NCBI GenBank assembly: GCA_963715565.1
Contig: OY970256.1
Location: 4,092,001-4,156,000 of the forward strand
Direction: 5' to 3'
Length of the DNA stretch: 64,000 bases
Source of the DNA: JACVRN01 sp963715565
Lineage (GTDB): Bacteria > Acidobacteriota > Blastocatellia > Pyrinomonadales > Pyrinomonadaceae
The translations under genes and the position numbers were made by a program. The first letter of the stretch is position 1, and each line of letters begins with the position of its first letter. This document shows, piece after piece, positions 32,937-40,981 of this stretch. Below the pieces are notes generated by a model. The model worked only from the letters and a program-made list of their open reading frames with translations, had not been told where the DNA came from and made no database searches.

Positions 32937-33971
32937 TTATCCAATAAGGACTTCTTTGTCGCCTTCGATGACGCGCCCGATTTCATAACAGGGCTCACCG
33001 CGTTTGGCGAGGTGCGATTGGATTGCTTCGGCGTCCGGTGCGGCTGTGATGATGACCATGCCGATGCCCATGTTGAAGGTGCGGAACATTTCTGCGTCGG
33101 GGACGTGGCCGATCTCCTGCATGAGCGTGAAGATGGGGAGCACGGGCCACGTGCCGCGCGCGATTGCGACGCTTGTGCCTGCAGGCAGAATGCGCGGGAT
33201 GTTCTCAAGCAACCCACCGCCGGTGATGTGCGCCAGACCTTTGATGAGACCGGAATCGAGCAGGCCGTCGAGGATGGAAAGATAGCTCCTGTGCGTTTCC
33301 AGTAGAGCTGCGCCGATGGTTGTGTTCAGTTGCTCAAGATGAGTGTCGGGCGTGTAGCCCGCCGTCTCGAACAGTAGCTTGCGCGCGAGCGAGTAGCCGT
33401 TTGTGTGCAGACCGCTTGAGGGAAGCGCGAGCACGCGGTCTCCGACGGCGATTCTCTTGCCGTCAATCACGCGCGCGCGGTCCACCACGCCGACGATAAA
33501 GCCCGCGACATCATATTCACCCGACGCGTAAAAGCCCGGCATCTCTGCGGTCTCGCCGCCCAAGAGCACGCAGCCGTTTTCCACACAGGCGGCGCTCATG
33601 CCTTCGACGATGCTTGCAACTACGTCGGGCGCGAGCACGCCCGTCGCGATGTAGTCCAGAAAGAAGAGCGGGCGCGCGCCCTGGACCAGTATGTCGTTGA
33701 CGCAGTGGTTCACAAGGTCGCACCCGATGGTGTGGTGCGTGTTTGTAAGGAAAGCTATCTTGAGCTTTGTTCCCACTCCGTCGGCTGAAGCGACGAGGAC
33801 GGGTTGCTGTAGAGAGGGAAACGCGGCGTCGAACATCCCGCCGAAGCTGCCTATCTCGGAGAGCGTACGCGCGTTGAAGGTAGTGCGCGCCAGCTCTTTT
33901 ATCTTTTCCGTGGCCGTGTTGGCCGCGTCTATGTTGACGCCCGCGTCGCTGTAGGTGATTGGCTTACTCAT
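32937..33971 (-). CDS. purM: Phosphoribosylformylglycinamidine cyclo-ligase (AIR synthetase)
   Basis: A 344-residue PurM/ThiL-superfamily enzyme, fifth step of purine synthesis. Motifs include YSDAGVNIDAANTATEKIK, VASADGVGTKLKIAF, GCDLVNHCVNDILVQGARPLFFLDYIATG (signature) and LLGGETAEMPGFY. The ATG at 33971 (MSKPITYSDAG) gives a standard N-terminus; another ATG is two codons earlier. It overlaps the end of the upstream metallo-beta-lactamase-fold gene by about 8 nt, so the two are translationally coupled. Confidence 0.97.
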   Translation of the reverse strand: MSKPITYSDAGVNIDAANTATEKIKELARTTFNARTLSEIGSFGGMFDAAFPSLQQPVLVASADGVGTKLKIAFLTNTHHTIGCDLVNHCVNDILVQGARPLFFLDYIATGVLAPDVVASIVEGMSAACVENGCVLLGGETAEMPGFYASGEYDVAGFIVGVVDRARVIDGKRIAVGDRVLALPSSGLHTNGYSLARKLLFETAGYTPDTHLEQLNTTIGAALLETHRSYLSILDGLLDSGLIKGLAHITGGGLLENIPRILPAGTSVAIARGTWPVLPIFTLMQEIGHVPDAEMFRTFNMGIGMVIITAAPDAEAIQSHLAKRGEPCYEIGRVIEGDKEVLIG

Positions 33972-35220
33972 CTTCATTGATATTAAACGTGCCCGTCTTC
34001 GCGGACTTCTTATTCGCGTTGGCCTTTTCTTTGGGCGGTTTGGGCGGCGGGCCGAAATCGCCGTAGGCTATAAAGCCGCGTCTTGAGGAATCGTCATACT
34101 GGCCCTCGCGCCCCGCAAACACGTCGGTCGCGGCCTCTTTCGCGCCCTTGATTTGGTAGAGCTTGCCGTCCTTTATCTGGCCCGTCGTCGTGATGGAAAT
34201 CTCGCCCTGCAAGTCAGTGCGATAAAGCTTCACGCCTCCAGCCGACTTCAAACGATCAAGCACACTTTGCGCCGGATGGCCGTAGCGATTGTACTCGCCG
34301 GCGGAGATGATGGCGACTTCGGGCTTCACAGCCTTGATAAAGTTTTCAGTCGTCGCATATTTCGAGCCGTGATGCGCAACCTTCAAGACTTTGGCCCCGA
34401 GGTTGAGTTCTTTTTGAAGCAGGCGCTCTTCGGTCTGCGCCTCTGCGTCGCCCGGAAGGAACATGGAGAACTCGCCGTAATCAAGCCGCAGGATGATTGA
34501 GTTAGCGTTCGGTTCGTTCCCTCCATCGCGCATCTGCTCGCGCGTGAAAAGCGGCTCGATGGGAGCGATGATGGTAAGAAACGCGCCACCGCCCAAATCA
34601 ATCTTGCGCTCCTGCGGCTGCTCCTCTTTCTCGTCCTTGCCTTCTTCCTTTTTCTTCTGCTCGATGAGAGCCTTTTCGTATTTCGCGCCCGTCGCTTTGG
34701 CTGCGTCCTGATAAGCGCGATAGGCGATGACGCTCAAGGGCTCTTTCCGCGTGGTTCGTCGCGGAGGCGGAGCGGCCTTCTTCTTTCCTTTGCCCTTGTC
34801 GTCGGCGGGCTTTTCTTCGGGCTGCATCTCGGGCGGCGGCATGCCGTTGTCGATAATCGTGCCGATGGGGATGCTGTTGAGGACTTCGGGCGCGCCGCCT
34901 ATGTGGTCCGCGTGCGAGTGCGTGGCGATGAAGTAATCTATTCTCTCAACGCCGATGCGCTTTAAGGCTTCGAGCACCTTCTTGCCACGGCCCACGTCGC
35001 CCGCGTCCACGAGCACGACCTTGTCCTCGGGCGAGATTATCAAGATCGAATCGCCGTCGTTCGGCCCGACATCGAGCACATGCACGCGCAGCTCCTTGCC
35101 CGAAGGCGGCGGAGGCTGCTGCTTTTTATACAAGCGCCAGCCAAAGAAACCGGCCACGCCGCCGACAATCGCCAGAATCAGAAATACTGCGGGCGCGCAC
35201 CCACGTCTAACTTTCGCCAC
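33964..35220 (-). CDS. ComEC/Rec2-like metallo-beta-lactamase-fold protein (first of two)
   Basis: A 418-residue membrane-anchored protein. One N-terminal membrane segment (APAVFLILAIVGGVAGFFGW) leads to an extracytoplasmic MBL domain with LDVGPNDGDSILI, VLVDAGD, the metal motif THSHADHIGG, FLPGDAEAQTEE and VLKVAHHGSKYAT. This matches the C-terminal hydrolase domain of ComEC without its channel. A Lys/Glu-rich insert occupies residues about 120-200. The GTG at 35220 is chosen because GGAGGG lies 8 nt upstream. It is the paralogue of the 35741-36823 product; a DUF3006 gene lies between them. The substrate is unknown, with nucleic acid or a phosphodiester the likely guess. Confidence 0.9.
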   Translation of the reverse strand: MAKVRRGCAPAVFLILAIVGGVAGFFGWRLYKKQQPPPPSGKELRVHVLDVGPNDGDSILIISPEDKVVLVDAGDVGRGKKVLEALKRIGVERIDYFIATHSHADHIGGAPEVLNSIPIGTIIDNGMPPPEMQPEEKPADDKGKGKKKAAPPPRRTTRKEPLSVIAYRAYQDAAKATGAKYEKALIEQKKKEEGKDEKEEQPQERKIDLGGGAFLTIIAPIEPLFTREQMRDGGNEPNANSIILRLDYGEFSMFLPGDAEAQTEERLLQKELNLGAKVLKVAHHGSKYATTENFIKAVKPEVAIISAGEYNRYGHPAQSVLDRLKSAGGVKLYRTDLQGEISITTTGQIKDGKLYQIKGAKEAATDVFAGREGQYDDSSRRGFIAYGDFGPPPKPPKEKANANKKSAKTGTFNINEDE

Positions 35221-35241
35221 AGAGAAAACCCTCCAAAAGCA

Positions 35242-35337
35242 ATGCAAAGTGCAAAGTGCAAAATGATAAATGAAAAGAAAGAGCGTTCTTTAATTCATCG
35301 TTTCGCACTTTGCACTTTGCATTTATCATTGTCTTTT
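35242..35337. repeat. ATGCAAA/GTGCAAA word palindrome
   Basis: Left words: ATGCAAA, GTGCAAA, GTGCAAA, ATGATAA, ATGAAAA. The right arm complements to ATGATAA, ATGCAAA, GTGCAAA, GTGCG, the same words in permuted order. It lies between the DUF3006 stop (35344) and the ribosome site of the next gene. Confidence 0.87.
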
Positions 35338-35343
35338 GTCCGT

Positions 35344-35637
35344 CTAGAGCTTGAAATCCTTTTTATCATTCGTGCCGCTCTGCGCTCGAAGCTCGTCCTG
35401 AAGCTTCTTGATGCGGTCTTCAGCCGCTTTGCGCGTGCTGCGGTCAACAGTAATCGTGATGCGCAGGTGGTCGCCGGCCCGTGCATCTTCGGGAAGCAGC
35501 GATACGGGAACGTCGACCTGCGTCTTTCCATCTTCGCCGATGAGGAGGACGGCCATCCTACCATCTTCGATGCGGTCAATCACGGCGCTCGACAGCTTGG
35601 ACACCCCGCGCTTCTCGCCCTCATCTTTTTGAGCCAT
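35344..35637 (-). CDS. DUF3006-domain protein
   Basis: A 97-residue protein matching the DUF3006 pattern: VIDRIEDGRMAVLLIGEDG, then VDVPVSLLPEDARAGDHLRIT and a C-terminal amphipathic helix (EDRIKKLQDELR). DUF3006 genes are often beside secreted ComEC-like MBL proteins, and this one lies between two of them, supporting a shared function. No signal peptide is evident, so it should be cytoplasmic. The biochemical role is unknown. Confidence 0.88.
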   Translation of the reverse strand: MAQKDEGEKRGVSKLSSAVIDRIEDGRMAVLLIGEDGKTQVDVPVSLLPEDARAGDHLRITITVDRSTRKAAEDRIKKLQDELRAQSGTNDKKDFKL

Positions 35638-35647
35638 CTCTTTACCT

Positions 35648-35734
35648 CAGTGACAAGTGACGAGTGACAAGTGACAAGATAAAACAGCTTGTCTTTTCTC
35701 TTGCTTGTCACTTGTCACTCGTCACTTGTCACTG
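35648..35734. repeat. GTGACAA word palindrome, perfect 31-bp arms
   Basis: Left arm 35648-35678 and right arm 35704-35734 are exact reverse complements built of GTGACAA, GTGACGA, GTGACAA, GTGACAA; the loop is 25 nt. The arms match the elements at 9556 and 39854, while loop bases differ. The upstream gene's stop is 6 nt away and the downstream ATG is 10 nt away. Confidence 0.94.
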
Positions 35735-35740
35735 CCTTTC

Positions 35741-36823
35741 TCATTTGCCGGCGGCGCGTTTTGTCCTGCCGCCAGATGAATTAGTTGAAGCGCCGGTTTG
35801 TTCAGGCTCTTTGCTCTGCGGCGTGCGACCGGCCCAGAGGTCTGCGGTTGCCTCCCGCGCAGTCTTGATTTCGTAGCCCGCTCCGCGCGTCGTGATGGAA
35901 ATCTCGCCCTGCAAGTCCGTACGGTAAATCTTGATGCCGAGCTTGCGGAAGCGGTCCAGCGCGTCCTGGCTGGGGTGGCCGTAGCGGTTATCCGCGCCGT
36001 CGGAAATCACAGCCGCTTCAAATTTCCCAGCGCGCAGAAAATCTTCGCTCGACGCGTAGCGCGAGCCGTGATGACCGACCTTGAGCACACGGGCTGCGAC
36101 GTTCGCGCCCGATTGCATGATGCGCGCTTCCGTTTCGGCTTCGGCGTCGCCCGTCAGTATCATCGAAAAGTCGCCGTAATCAAGACGCGTCACGACCGAG
36201 TTTGCGTTCGGCTCGTTAGCGCCGGAGCGCAACTGGTCCTTGGTAAAAAAGGGCTGAACGGGGGCGAGCACCGTCAGGTTTGCGCCTCCGCCCAAATCGA
36301 ATTTCTGCCCCGGACTCGCGCCTATGTACGTGACGCCGCGCTCCTTTATGGCCTTGAGAAAATCCTCGTAGTTTTTCGTCGTGTTGGGAACCTGGCTATC
36401 AAGAACGCTCGTGACTTTCGTGGCGCGAATCACTTCGTCCGCGCCGCCTATGTGATCCGCGTGCGCGTGTGTCGCGACCAGCAGGTCTATCTGCCCTAGG
36501 TTGTAACGCTTCATAGCGTCCATCACAACCTTGCCGCTCCCGGGCGTGCCTGCATCGACGAGAACAGTTTTCCCGCCCGGCGCGACGATTAAAATCGAAT
36601 CGCCCTGCCCTACGTCCAGCACGTAAACTTTAAGCTCCGCGCCCGAAGGCTGTGGTGAAGGCTGCGGCGCAGGACGCCTCAGCCACCAAAGGGCTAGAGC
36701 CGCGAGAAGTACGACCACAAGGGCCAGACCGACGATCACGATTAAGATAACTATGCAGCCGTGACGGTTCTGGCGTTCGCTTTCCTGTTCCGGTGCGGAG
36801 CGAAAACTGTTTCCAGGTTGCAT
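35741..36823 (-). CDS. ComEC/Rec2-like metallo-beta-lactamase-fold protein (second of two)
   Basis: A 360-residue paralogue of the 33964-35220 product. A cytoplasmic start with charged residues is followed by one membrane segment (ILIVIVGLALVVVLLAALALWW) and a Pro/Gln linker. The MBL domain has YVLDVGQGDSILIV, TVLVDAGTPG, THAHADHIGG, ILTGDAEAETE and VLKVGHHGSRYASS, all key metal-site motifs. It lacks the charged insert of its partner. The C-terminus is Ser/Lys-rich. Its position between purF and the DUF3006 gene places it in the same minus-strand run as the purine genes. Confidence 0.9.
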   Translation of the reverse strand: MQPGNSFRSAPEQESERQNRHGCIVILIVIVGLALVVVLLAALALWWLRRPAPQPSPQPSGAELKVYVLDVGQGDSILIVAPGGKTVLVDAGTPGSGKVVMDAMKRYNLGQIDLLVATHAHADHIGGADEVIRATKVTSVLDSQVPNTTKNYEDFLKAIKERGVTYIGASPGQKFDLGGGANLTVLAPVQPFFTKDQLRSGANEPNANSVVTRLDYGDFSMILTGDAEAETEARIMQSGANVAARVLKVGHHGSRYASSEDFLRAGKFEAAVISDGADNRYGHPSQDALDRFRKLGIKIYRTDLQGEISITTRGAGYEIKTAREATADLWAGRTPQSKEPEQTGASTNSSGGRTKRAAGK

Positions 36824-36840
36824 GCGTTTTCAGGAAATTA

Positions 36841-36986
36841 ACAGGATGGACAGGATAGATAGGATAAAAGCAATGCAAAAGTCAAAATGCAAAATGATAA
36901 ATGAACAGCAAGAATCTCTTTAATTTTGCACTTTGCACTTTGCATTTATCATTTCTTCTTATCCTATTTATCCTGTCCATCCTGTT
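36841..36986. repeat. Concentric word palindrome (ACAGGAT outside, ATGCAAA inside)
   Basis: The outer arms (36841-36868 and 36957-36986) carry ACAGGATGG, ACAGGATAG, ATAGGATAA and the complement. The inner arms (about 36872-36903 and 36925-36952) carry ATGCAAA, AGTCAAA, ATGCAAA, ATGATAA and the complement. It fills the purF to MBL gap. Confidence 0.88.
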
Positions 36987-37006
36987 TGAATCTGCCTTGA
37001 GTCAGA

Positions 37007-38434
37007 TTAATCGTCGCCCGACGGCACGGGCTCGTGCTCGCGCGCAAACATCGTCTCGGCCTCGCGCGTGATGCGTGTCGGATAGCGACCGGTCCAGCAG
37101 GCTACGCAGGATGAATCGGCAGCCACGCCCGTCGCCGCCAGCATTCCTTCGAGCGAAAGATAGCCGAGCGAATCAGCTTCTATGAAGCGGCAGATTTCTG
37201 CCTCGGACATCTGCGCGGCAATCAAATCGGATTTGTTCGGCGTGTCCACACCGTAATAGCAAGGGCTCACGGTCGGCGGGCAACTGATACGCATGTGCAC
37301 TTCGCGCGCGCCCGCTTCTCTGACCATACGCACAATCTTCTTAGAGGTCGTGCCGCGCACGATGGAATCGTCAATCAGGACGATGCGCTTGCCTTCTATC
37401 AAATGGCGCACAGGGTTTAATTTGATACGCACGCCGAAGGAGCGTATGGACTGTTTGGGCTCTATAAAGGTGCGGCCCACGTAGTGGTTGCGCACTAAGC
37501 CCTGACGATAGTTGATGCCGCTCTGCGCTGCGTAGCCGATAGCAGCGGCCACGCCTGAATCCGGCACGGGCACAACGATGTCTGCGTCAGCCGGATGCTC
37601 AACCGCAAGGCGCTTGCCCATCTTGTGACGCGATTCGTTGACCGAGCTACCGTAGATGACAGAATCGGGACGCGCGAAATAGACATGCTCGAAGATGCAC
37701 ATCGAGTGCGAATGCTTAGGCAACGGATGCGACGAATGAAGGCCGTAACGATCTATGACAATCATCTCGCCGGGCTCAACATCGCGCTCGTAGCGCGCGT
37801 CAATCAGATCAAAAGCGCATGTCTCGGAGGCTACGACCCACGCATCACCGAGTCGCCCGAGGGCGAGCGGGCGAAAGCCGCGCGGGTCGCGCACGGCGAT
37901 CAAAGCTTCGGGCGTCAGAAAGAGCATGGAGAAAGCGCCTTCGGTTTCGCACAGGACTTCGGGGATGGCTTCTTCGACCGAGCGCGATTGTGAACGCGCT
38001 ATGCCGTGGAGCACGACTTCCGTATCCGAAGTCGAAGAAAAGATTGCGCCCGACTTCTCCAAACGCTTCCGCTCCTCGGAAGCAAAGGGCAGGTTGCCAT
38101 TGTGACAGACAGCGATTTGCCCATGCTGGCACGCGACCAGAAAGGGCTGCGCTTCGCGTATGGAGACTTCTCCGGCGGTGGAATAGCGGACGTGGCCGAT
38201 GGCGCTTGTGCCCGGCAGACGGTCTAGCGTCTCCTGATTAAAAACATCCGAGACGAGTCCCATCGCGCGCTCACTCCTCAACTCAAGTCCGTTCGAAGAG
38301 ACGATGCCGCAGGATTCCTGCCCGCGATGCTGCAAGGCATAGAGCCCAAGATAGGTCAGACGCGCCGCCTCCGCGTGCCCGTAGATGCCGAAGACACCGC
38401 ACTCATCGCGAAATTTGTCCGTTAGCTGATGCAT
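37007..38434 (-). CDS. purF: Amidophosphoribosyltransferase
   Basis: A 475-residue enzyme for the first committed step of purine synthesis. The N-terminal Ntn glutaminase begins after a short propeptide, MHQLTDKFRDE, with nucleophile Cys12 in ECGVFGIYG. YALQHRGQESCGI and GHVRYSTAG are further glutaminase motifs. The phosphoribosyltransferase domain has GKRIVLIDDSIVRGTTSKK, the PRPP loop. I choose the ATG at 38434 because it gives this standard propeptide; the longer frame adds 36 unrelated residues. Cysteines near the C-terminus (SSCVACW) may hold an iron-sulfur cluster, as in the Bacillus type. Confidence 0.96.
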   Translation of the reverse strand: MHQLTDKFRDECGVFGIYGHAEAARLTYLGLYALQHRGQESCGIVSSNGLELRSERAMGLVSDVFNQETLDRLPGTSAIGHVRYSTAGEVSIREAQPFLVACQHGQIAVCHNGNLPFASEERKRLEKSGAIFSSTSDTEVVLHGIARSQSRSVEEAIPEVLCETEGAFSMLFLTPEALIAVRDPRGFRPLALGRLGDAWVVASETCAFDLIDARYERDVEPGEMIVIDRYGLHSSHPLPKHSHSMCIFEHVYFARPDSVIYGSSVNESRHKMGKRLAVEHPADADIVVPVPDSGVAAAIGYAAQSGINYRQGLVRNHYVGRTFIEPKQSIRSFGVRIKLNPVRHLIEGKRIVLIDDSIVRGTTSKKIVRMVREAGAREVHMRISCPPTVSPCYYGVDTPNKSDLIAAQMSEAEICRFIEADSLGYLSLEGMLAATGVAADSSCVACWTGRYPTRITREAETMFAREHEPVPSGDD

Positions 38435-38619
38435 CCCGAAATAGCCCGCGCCTTCACATTCCGAGGGGAGAGAAAAAAGATGCGCGAGTCCCTGCGAAAG
38501 ATGTAACGATTCTATTCTAAAGTGAAAGACAAAAGCGAACAAGGCATCGCAAAGTTCGCAGATGATGATCTAGCTCAAAAGAGACGAATGCTTGTCTGAA
38601 GGAAAAGCGGAGATGGGTC

Positions 38620-38847
38620 TTAGACGGGAAGGTTCAACTGCTCGCGCAATCGCTGGATGTCTAATTGTGTTTCATTTGCCGTTGCGCGGGCCTCAAGCGC
38701 GATTGATTCGATCTTGTCGAGACGAATCTCTATGCGCGTCAGGCGTCCTTCGACGGATTTGCGAAACTCGCCAAGTTCTTTTGAGAGATTTTCGATCCGC
38801 TCCAGAATAGTTTCGAGCATGGGCTTTGTTTGGGCTTCGTCGGCCAT
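38620..38847 (-). CDS. Small coiled-coil protein
   Basis: A 75-residue protein I do not recognise as a named family. GGAGGA lies 10 nt before the ATG. Residues 10-72 are a continuous amphipathic helix with heptad-like hydrophobics (LETILERIENLSKELGEF, then RLTRIEIRLDKIESI), predicted to form a coiled coil. Such short proteins often act as oligomerising or regulatory partners. It lies 185 nt upstream of purF on the same strand; that interval has no other gene. Confidence 0.7.
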   Translation of the reverse strand: MADEAQTKPMLETILERIENLSKELGEFRKSVEGRLTRIEIRLDKIESIALEARATANETQLDIQRLREQLNLPV

Positions 38848-38986
38848 GCGTTAATCTTCCTCCAATATGACGGAGAACGTCAAGCTTTTCATCGAAAATT
38901 GCTGGCAATCTTCGTGGCTTAGGCAAACGGCGAGGCGCTCGGCTATCATGAGGGAGCTACAGTAACGAAACGAGTGAAAGGCGCTT

Positions 38987-39223
38987 ATGAGCAAGGTGAA
39001 AGTTTACGGCGCGGATTGGTGCGAGGACACGCAGCGCACGCTAAGACATTTGAAGCGGCTGGGTGTGGACTACGAGTACATCGACATCGAGCAGGACGAA
39101 GAGGCGCGCCGCTGGGTCTTGGAGCAGAACGAGGGCAAGGAGCTTAAGCCGACCGTGGAGATAAACGGGCGCGTGCTCTCTGTCCCGAGCAACCGGGAAC
39201 TGGAAGAGAGCTTGAGAAATTGA
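38987..39223 (+). CDS. Glutaredoxin/mycoredoxin-like protein
   Basis: A 78-residue thioredoxin-fold protein of glutaredoxin type. The active site is YGADWCEDTQRT, with a single redox Cys followed by x-x-Thr rather than a second Cys, so a monothiol-like reaction is expected. VDYEYIDIEQDEEAR follows, then the cis-Pro motif LKPTVEINGR. AAAGG 6 nt before the ATG supports the start. It is cytoplasmic and may reduce mixed disulfides. A TTCATTG-type palindrome overlaps its stop. Confidence 0.88.
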   Translation: MSKVKVYGADWCEDTQRTLRHLKRLGVDYEYIDIEQDEEARRWVLEQNEGKELKPTVEINGRVLSVPSNRELEESLRN

Positions 39224-39271
39224 ATCATCGGTTCATTTCTTCATTGATTCAATGAACCAATGATTCAATGA
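39222..39271. repeat. TTCATTG-word palindrome
   Basis: Left TTGAATCATCGGTTCATT (39222-39239) pairs with AATGAACCAATGATTCAA (39254-39271) with one mismatch; more ATTCAATGAATCAAT words follow. The same words form the inner part of the elements at 51581-51715 and 58541-58676. It begins inside the stop codon of the glutaredoxin gene. Confidence 0.8.
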
Positions 39272-39341
39272 ATCAATCCCTTTGCCTGTTGCGCCGGGCA
39301 GGTGATAGATTTTGTAGACTGTCCGGGCAGATTCTAATCGA

Positions 39342-39851
39342 GTGAAAAAGGATACCCTCTTCTATCGTTTCGTCACTGTGGCGTTGCAGGTGGCGCTTGT
39401 CGCGGCGCTCGCGGGCGCGTTGTGGAGCGTCTATCGTCGTCTCCCGGCGGATGAAACGGCGGGCAGCGCTAATGATGCCGAACAGACAGCGCTGCTGATT
39501 CAACTCGTTCCGTCACAGCCGGACGCGGGCGACGCCTCGAACGTGACGGTCGAGCTTTATCCTGTGGACATCGCGGCGGTGCGTCGCGAATACGCTTCGG
39601 AGCCGCGCCCCGGTCTGCGCTTTGACGATTTTCTCAAACGCCGCATGAGCGGGCGCAAGCCCGTCGAAGCACGCCTGGACCAGCAGGGACAAGCCACCGT
39701 CATGGTCGCGCCCGGCAAGTGGTGGATTCAAGCCGTGCTCGATGGTGGGCCGCACAATGTAGAGTGGCGTCTGCCCGTCAACGTCTACGGGCGCAGGCAG
39801 ACCGTGCAGCTAACTTCCGATAACGCCTACGCGCGTACGAAAACGTTTTAA
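39342..39851 (+). CDS. Hypothetical exported/anchored protein
   Basis: A 169-residue protein I do not recognise. It starts with GTG at 39342 (MKKDTLFYRF). Residues 10-30 are a membrane segment (VTVALQVALVAALAGALWSVY). The remainder is probably outside the cytoplasm, with strands such as ALLIQLVPSQ, VTVELYPVDI and a possible beta-sandwich end (GKWWIQAVLDGGPHNVEWRLPVNVYG). It precedes the zinc-alcohol-dehydrogenase-like gene, from which a GTGACAA palindrome separates it. Confidence 0.7.
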   Translation: MKKDTLFYRFVTVALQVALVAALAGALWSVYRRLPADETAGSANDAEQTALLIQLVPSQPDAGDASNVTVELYPVDIAAVRREYASEPRPGLRFDDFLKRRMSGRKPVEARLDQQGQATVMVAPGKWWIQAVLDGGPHNVEWRLPVNVYGRRQTVQLTSDNAYARTKTF

Positions 39852-39853
39852 GA

Positions 39854-39932
39854 GCAGTGACAAGTGACGAGTGACAAGTGACAAGTAAAAAAACTTGTTC
39901 TTGCTTGTCACTTGTCACTCGTCACTTGTCAC
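39854..39932. repeat. GTGACAA word palindrome, perfect 29-bp arms
   Basis: Arms 39857-39885 and 39904-39932 are exact complements built of GTGACAA, GTGACGA, GTGACAA, GTGACAA. The upstream stop ends at 39851 and the next ATG is at 39938, so the hairpin fills the gap with 2 and 5 nt to spare. No ribosome-binding sequence fits between. Confidence 0.94.
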
Positions 39933-39937
39933 TTTTT

Positions 39938-40897
39938 ATGAAAGCTTTGCGATACGAGAACGGGCGGCTTGAGGTGGCGGATGTGGCGCGGCCTGTGAAT
40001 GATGGGGAGGCGGTTGTGCGCGTTACGCTCTCGGGCATCTGTAATACGGATGTCGAGATTGTGCGCGGCTATGCCGGGTTCGAGGGCACAATCGGGCACG
40101 AGTTTGTCGGCGTGGTCGAGAGCGCGCCCGGTGACGCCGCTCTTGTGGGCCAGCGTGTGGTCGGAGAAATCAACGCCGGTTGCGGCGAGTGCGGCTTGTG
40201 TCTTGGGGGCGACGCGCGTCATTGCCCGCGCCGCACGGTGCTCGGGATAGTCGGGCGCGACGGCGCGCACGCGGAATTTTTAAGACTGCCGGTAGAGAAT
40301 CTACTGCGCGTGCCCGACAGTGTGACGGACGAGCGCGCGGTCTTCACAGAGCCGCTTGCAGCAGCGGTCGGCATCGCAGAGCGCGCAAACATTTCCGTGG
40401 AGACGCGCGTGGCCGTCATAGGCGACGGCAAGCTCGGGCTGCTGTGCGCGCAGGCGCTACATCTCAAGGGTGCTCCCGTAGTGCTCGTCGGCAAGCATGC
40501 TAACAAATTAGAAATCGCCGCCCGTCGCGGTATTGAAACCAGTAGCGTTGACGATGTAAGCCATGCTATTGAGCGCGCTTTCGATGTCGTGGTCGAAGCA
40601 TCGGGTTCCGAAAGCGGCTTCGAGCTGGCGCTTAATATCCTGCGACCGCGCGGCGTGCTGGTGTTGAAGTCTACTTTTCACGGCGAGACGAAAGTCAACA
40701 CGGCGCGCATTGTCGTCGACGAGATTAGCGTCGTCGGCTCACGCTGCGGGCGCTTTGCTCCGGCGCTCGTGCTGCTTGAATCGAACGCCGTCGATGTCGA
40801 AAGCTTAATCAGCGAAGAGTATTCCTTAGGCGAAGGCGTGCGCGCCATGAACCGCGCGAGCGCCGGAGGCATCCTGAAAGTTCTCTTAAAACCCTAA
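39938..40897 (+). CDS. Zinc-type medium-chain alcohol dehydrogenase family protein
   Basis: A 319-residue MDR-superfamily enzyme, shorter than the usual 340-350. The catalytic-zinc region is SGICNTDVEIVRGY and GTIGHEFVGVV, with Cys, His and Glu in the expected order. The structural-zinc loop is CGECGLCLGGDARHCP. The Rossmann fold has RVAVIGDGKLGLLCAQAL. It should oxidise an alcohol or polyol with NAD(P); the substrate is unknown. The start is the ATG at 39938; an earlier in-frame codon falls inside the palindrome. The next gene starts after another GTGACAA hairpin. Confidence 0.92.
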   Translation: MKALRYENGRLEVADVARPVNDGEAVVRVTLSGICNTDVEIVRGYAGFEGTIGHEFVGVVESAPGDAALVGQRVVGEINAGCGECGLCLGGDARHCPRRTVLGIVGRDGAHAEFLRLPVENLLRVPDSVTDERAVFTEPLAAAVGIAERANISVETRVAVIGDGKLGLLCAQALHLKGAPVVLVGKHANKLEIAARRGIETSSVDDVSHAIERAFDVVVEASGSESGFELALNILRPRGVLVLKSTFHGETKVNTARIVVDEISVVGSRCGRFAPALVLLESNAVDVESLISEEYSLGEGVRAMNRASAGGILKVLLKP

Positions 40898-40900
40898 AAG

Positions 40901-40976
40901 CAGTGACAAGTGACGAGTGACAGGTGACAAGATAAAATCTTCTTGCTTGTCACTCGTCACTTGTCACTCGTCACTG
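40901..40976. repeat. GTGACAA word palindrome with unmatched word order
   Basis: Left words: GTGACAA, GTGACGA, GTGACAG, GTGACAA. The right arm complements to GTGACGA, GTGACAA, GTGACGA, GTGACAA. Three positions mismatch because the words differ, not because the period fails. The previous stop is at 40897 and the next ATG at 40982. Confidence 0.92.
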
Positions 40977-40981
40977 TATTC

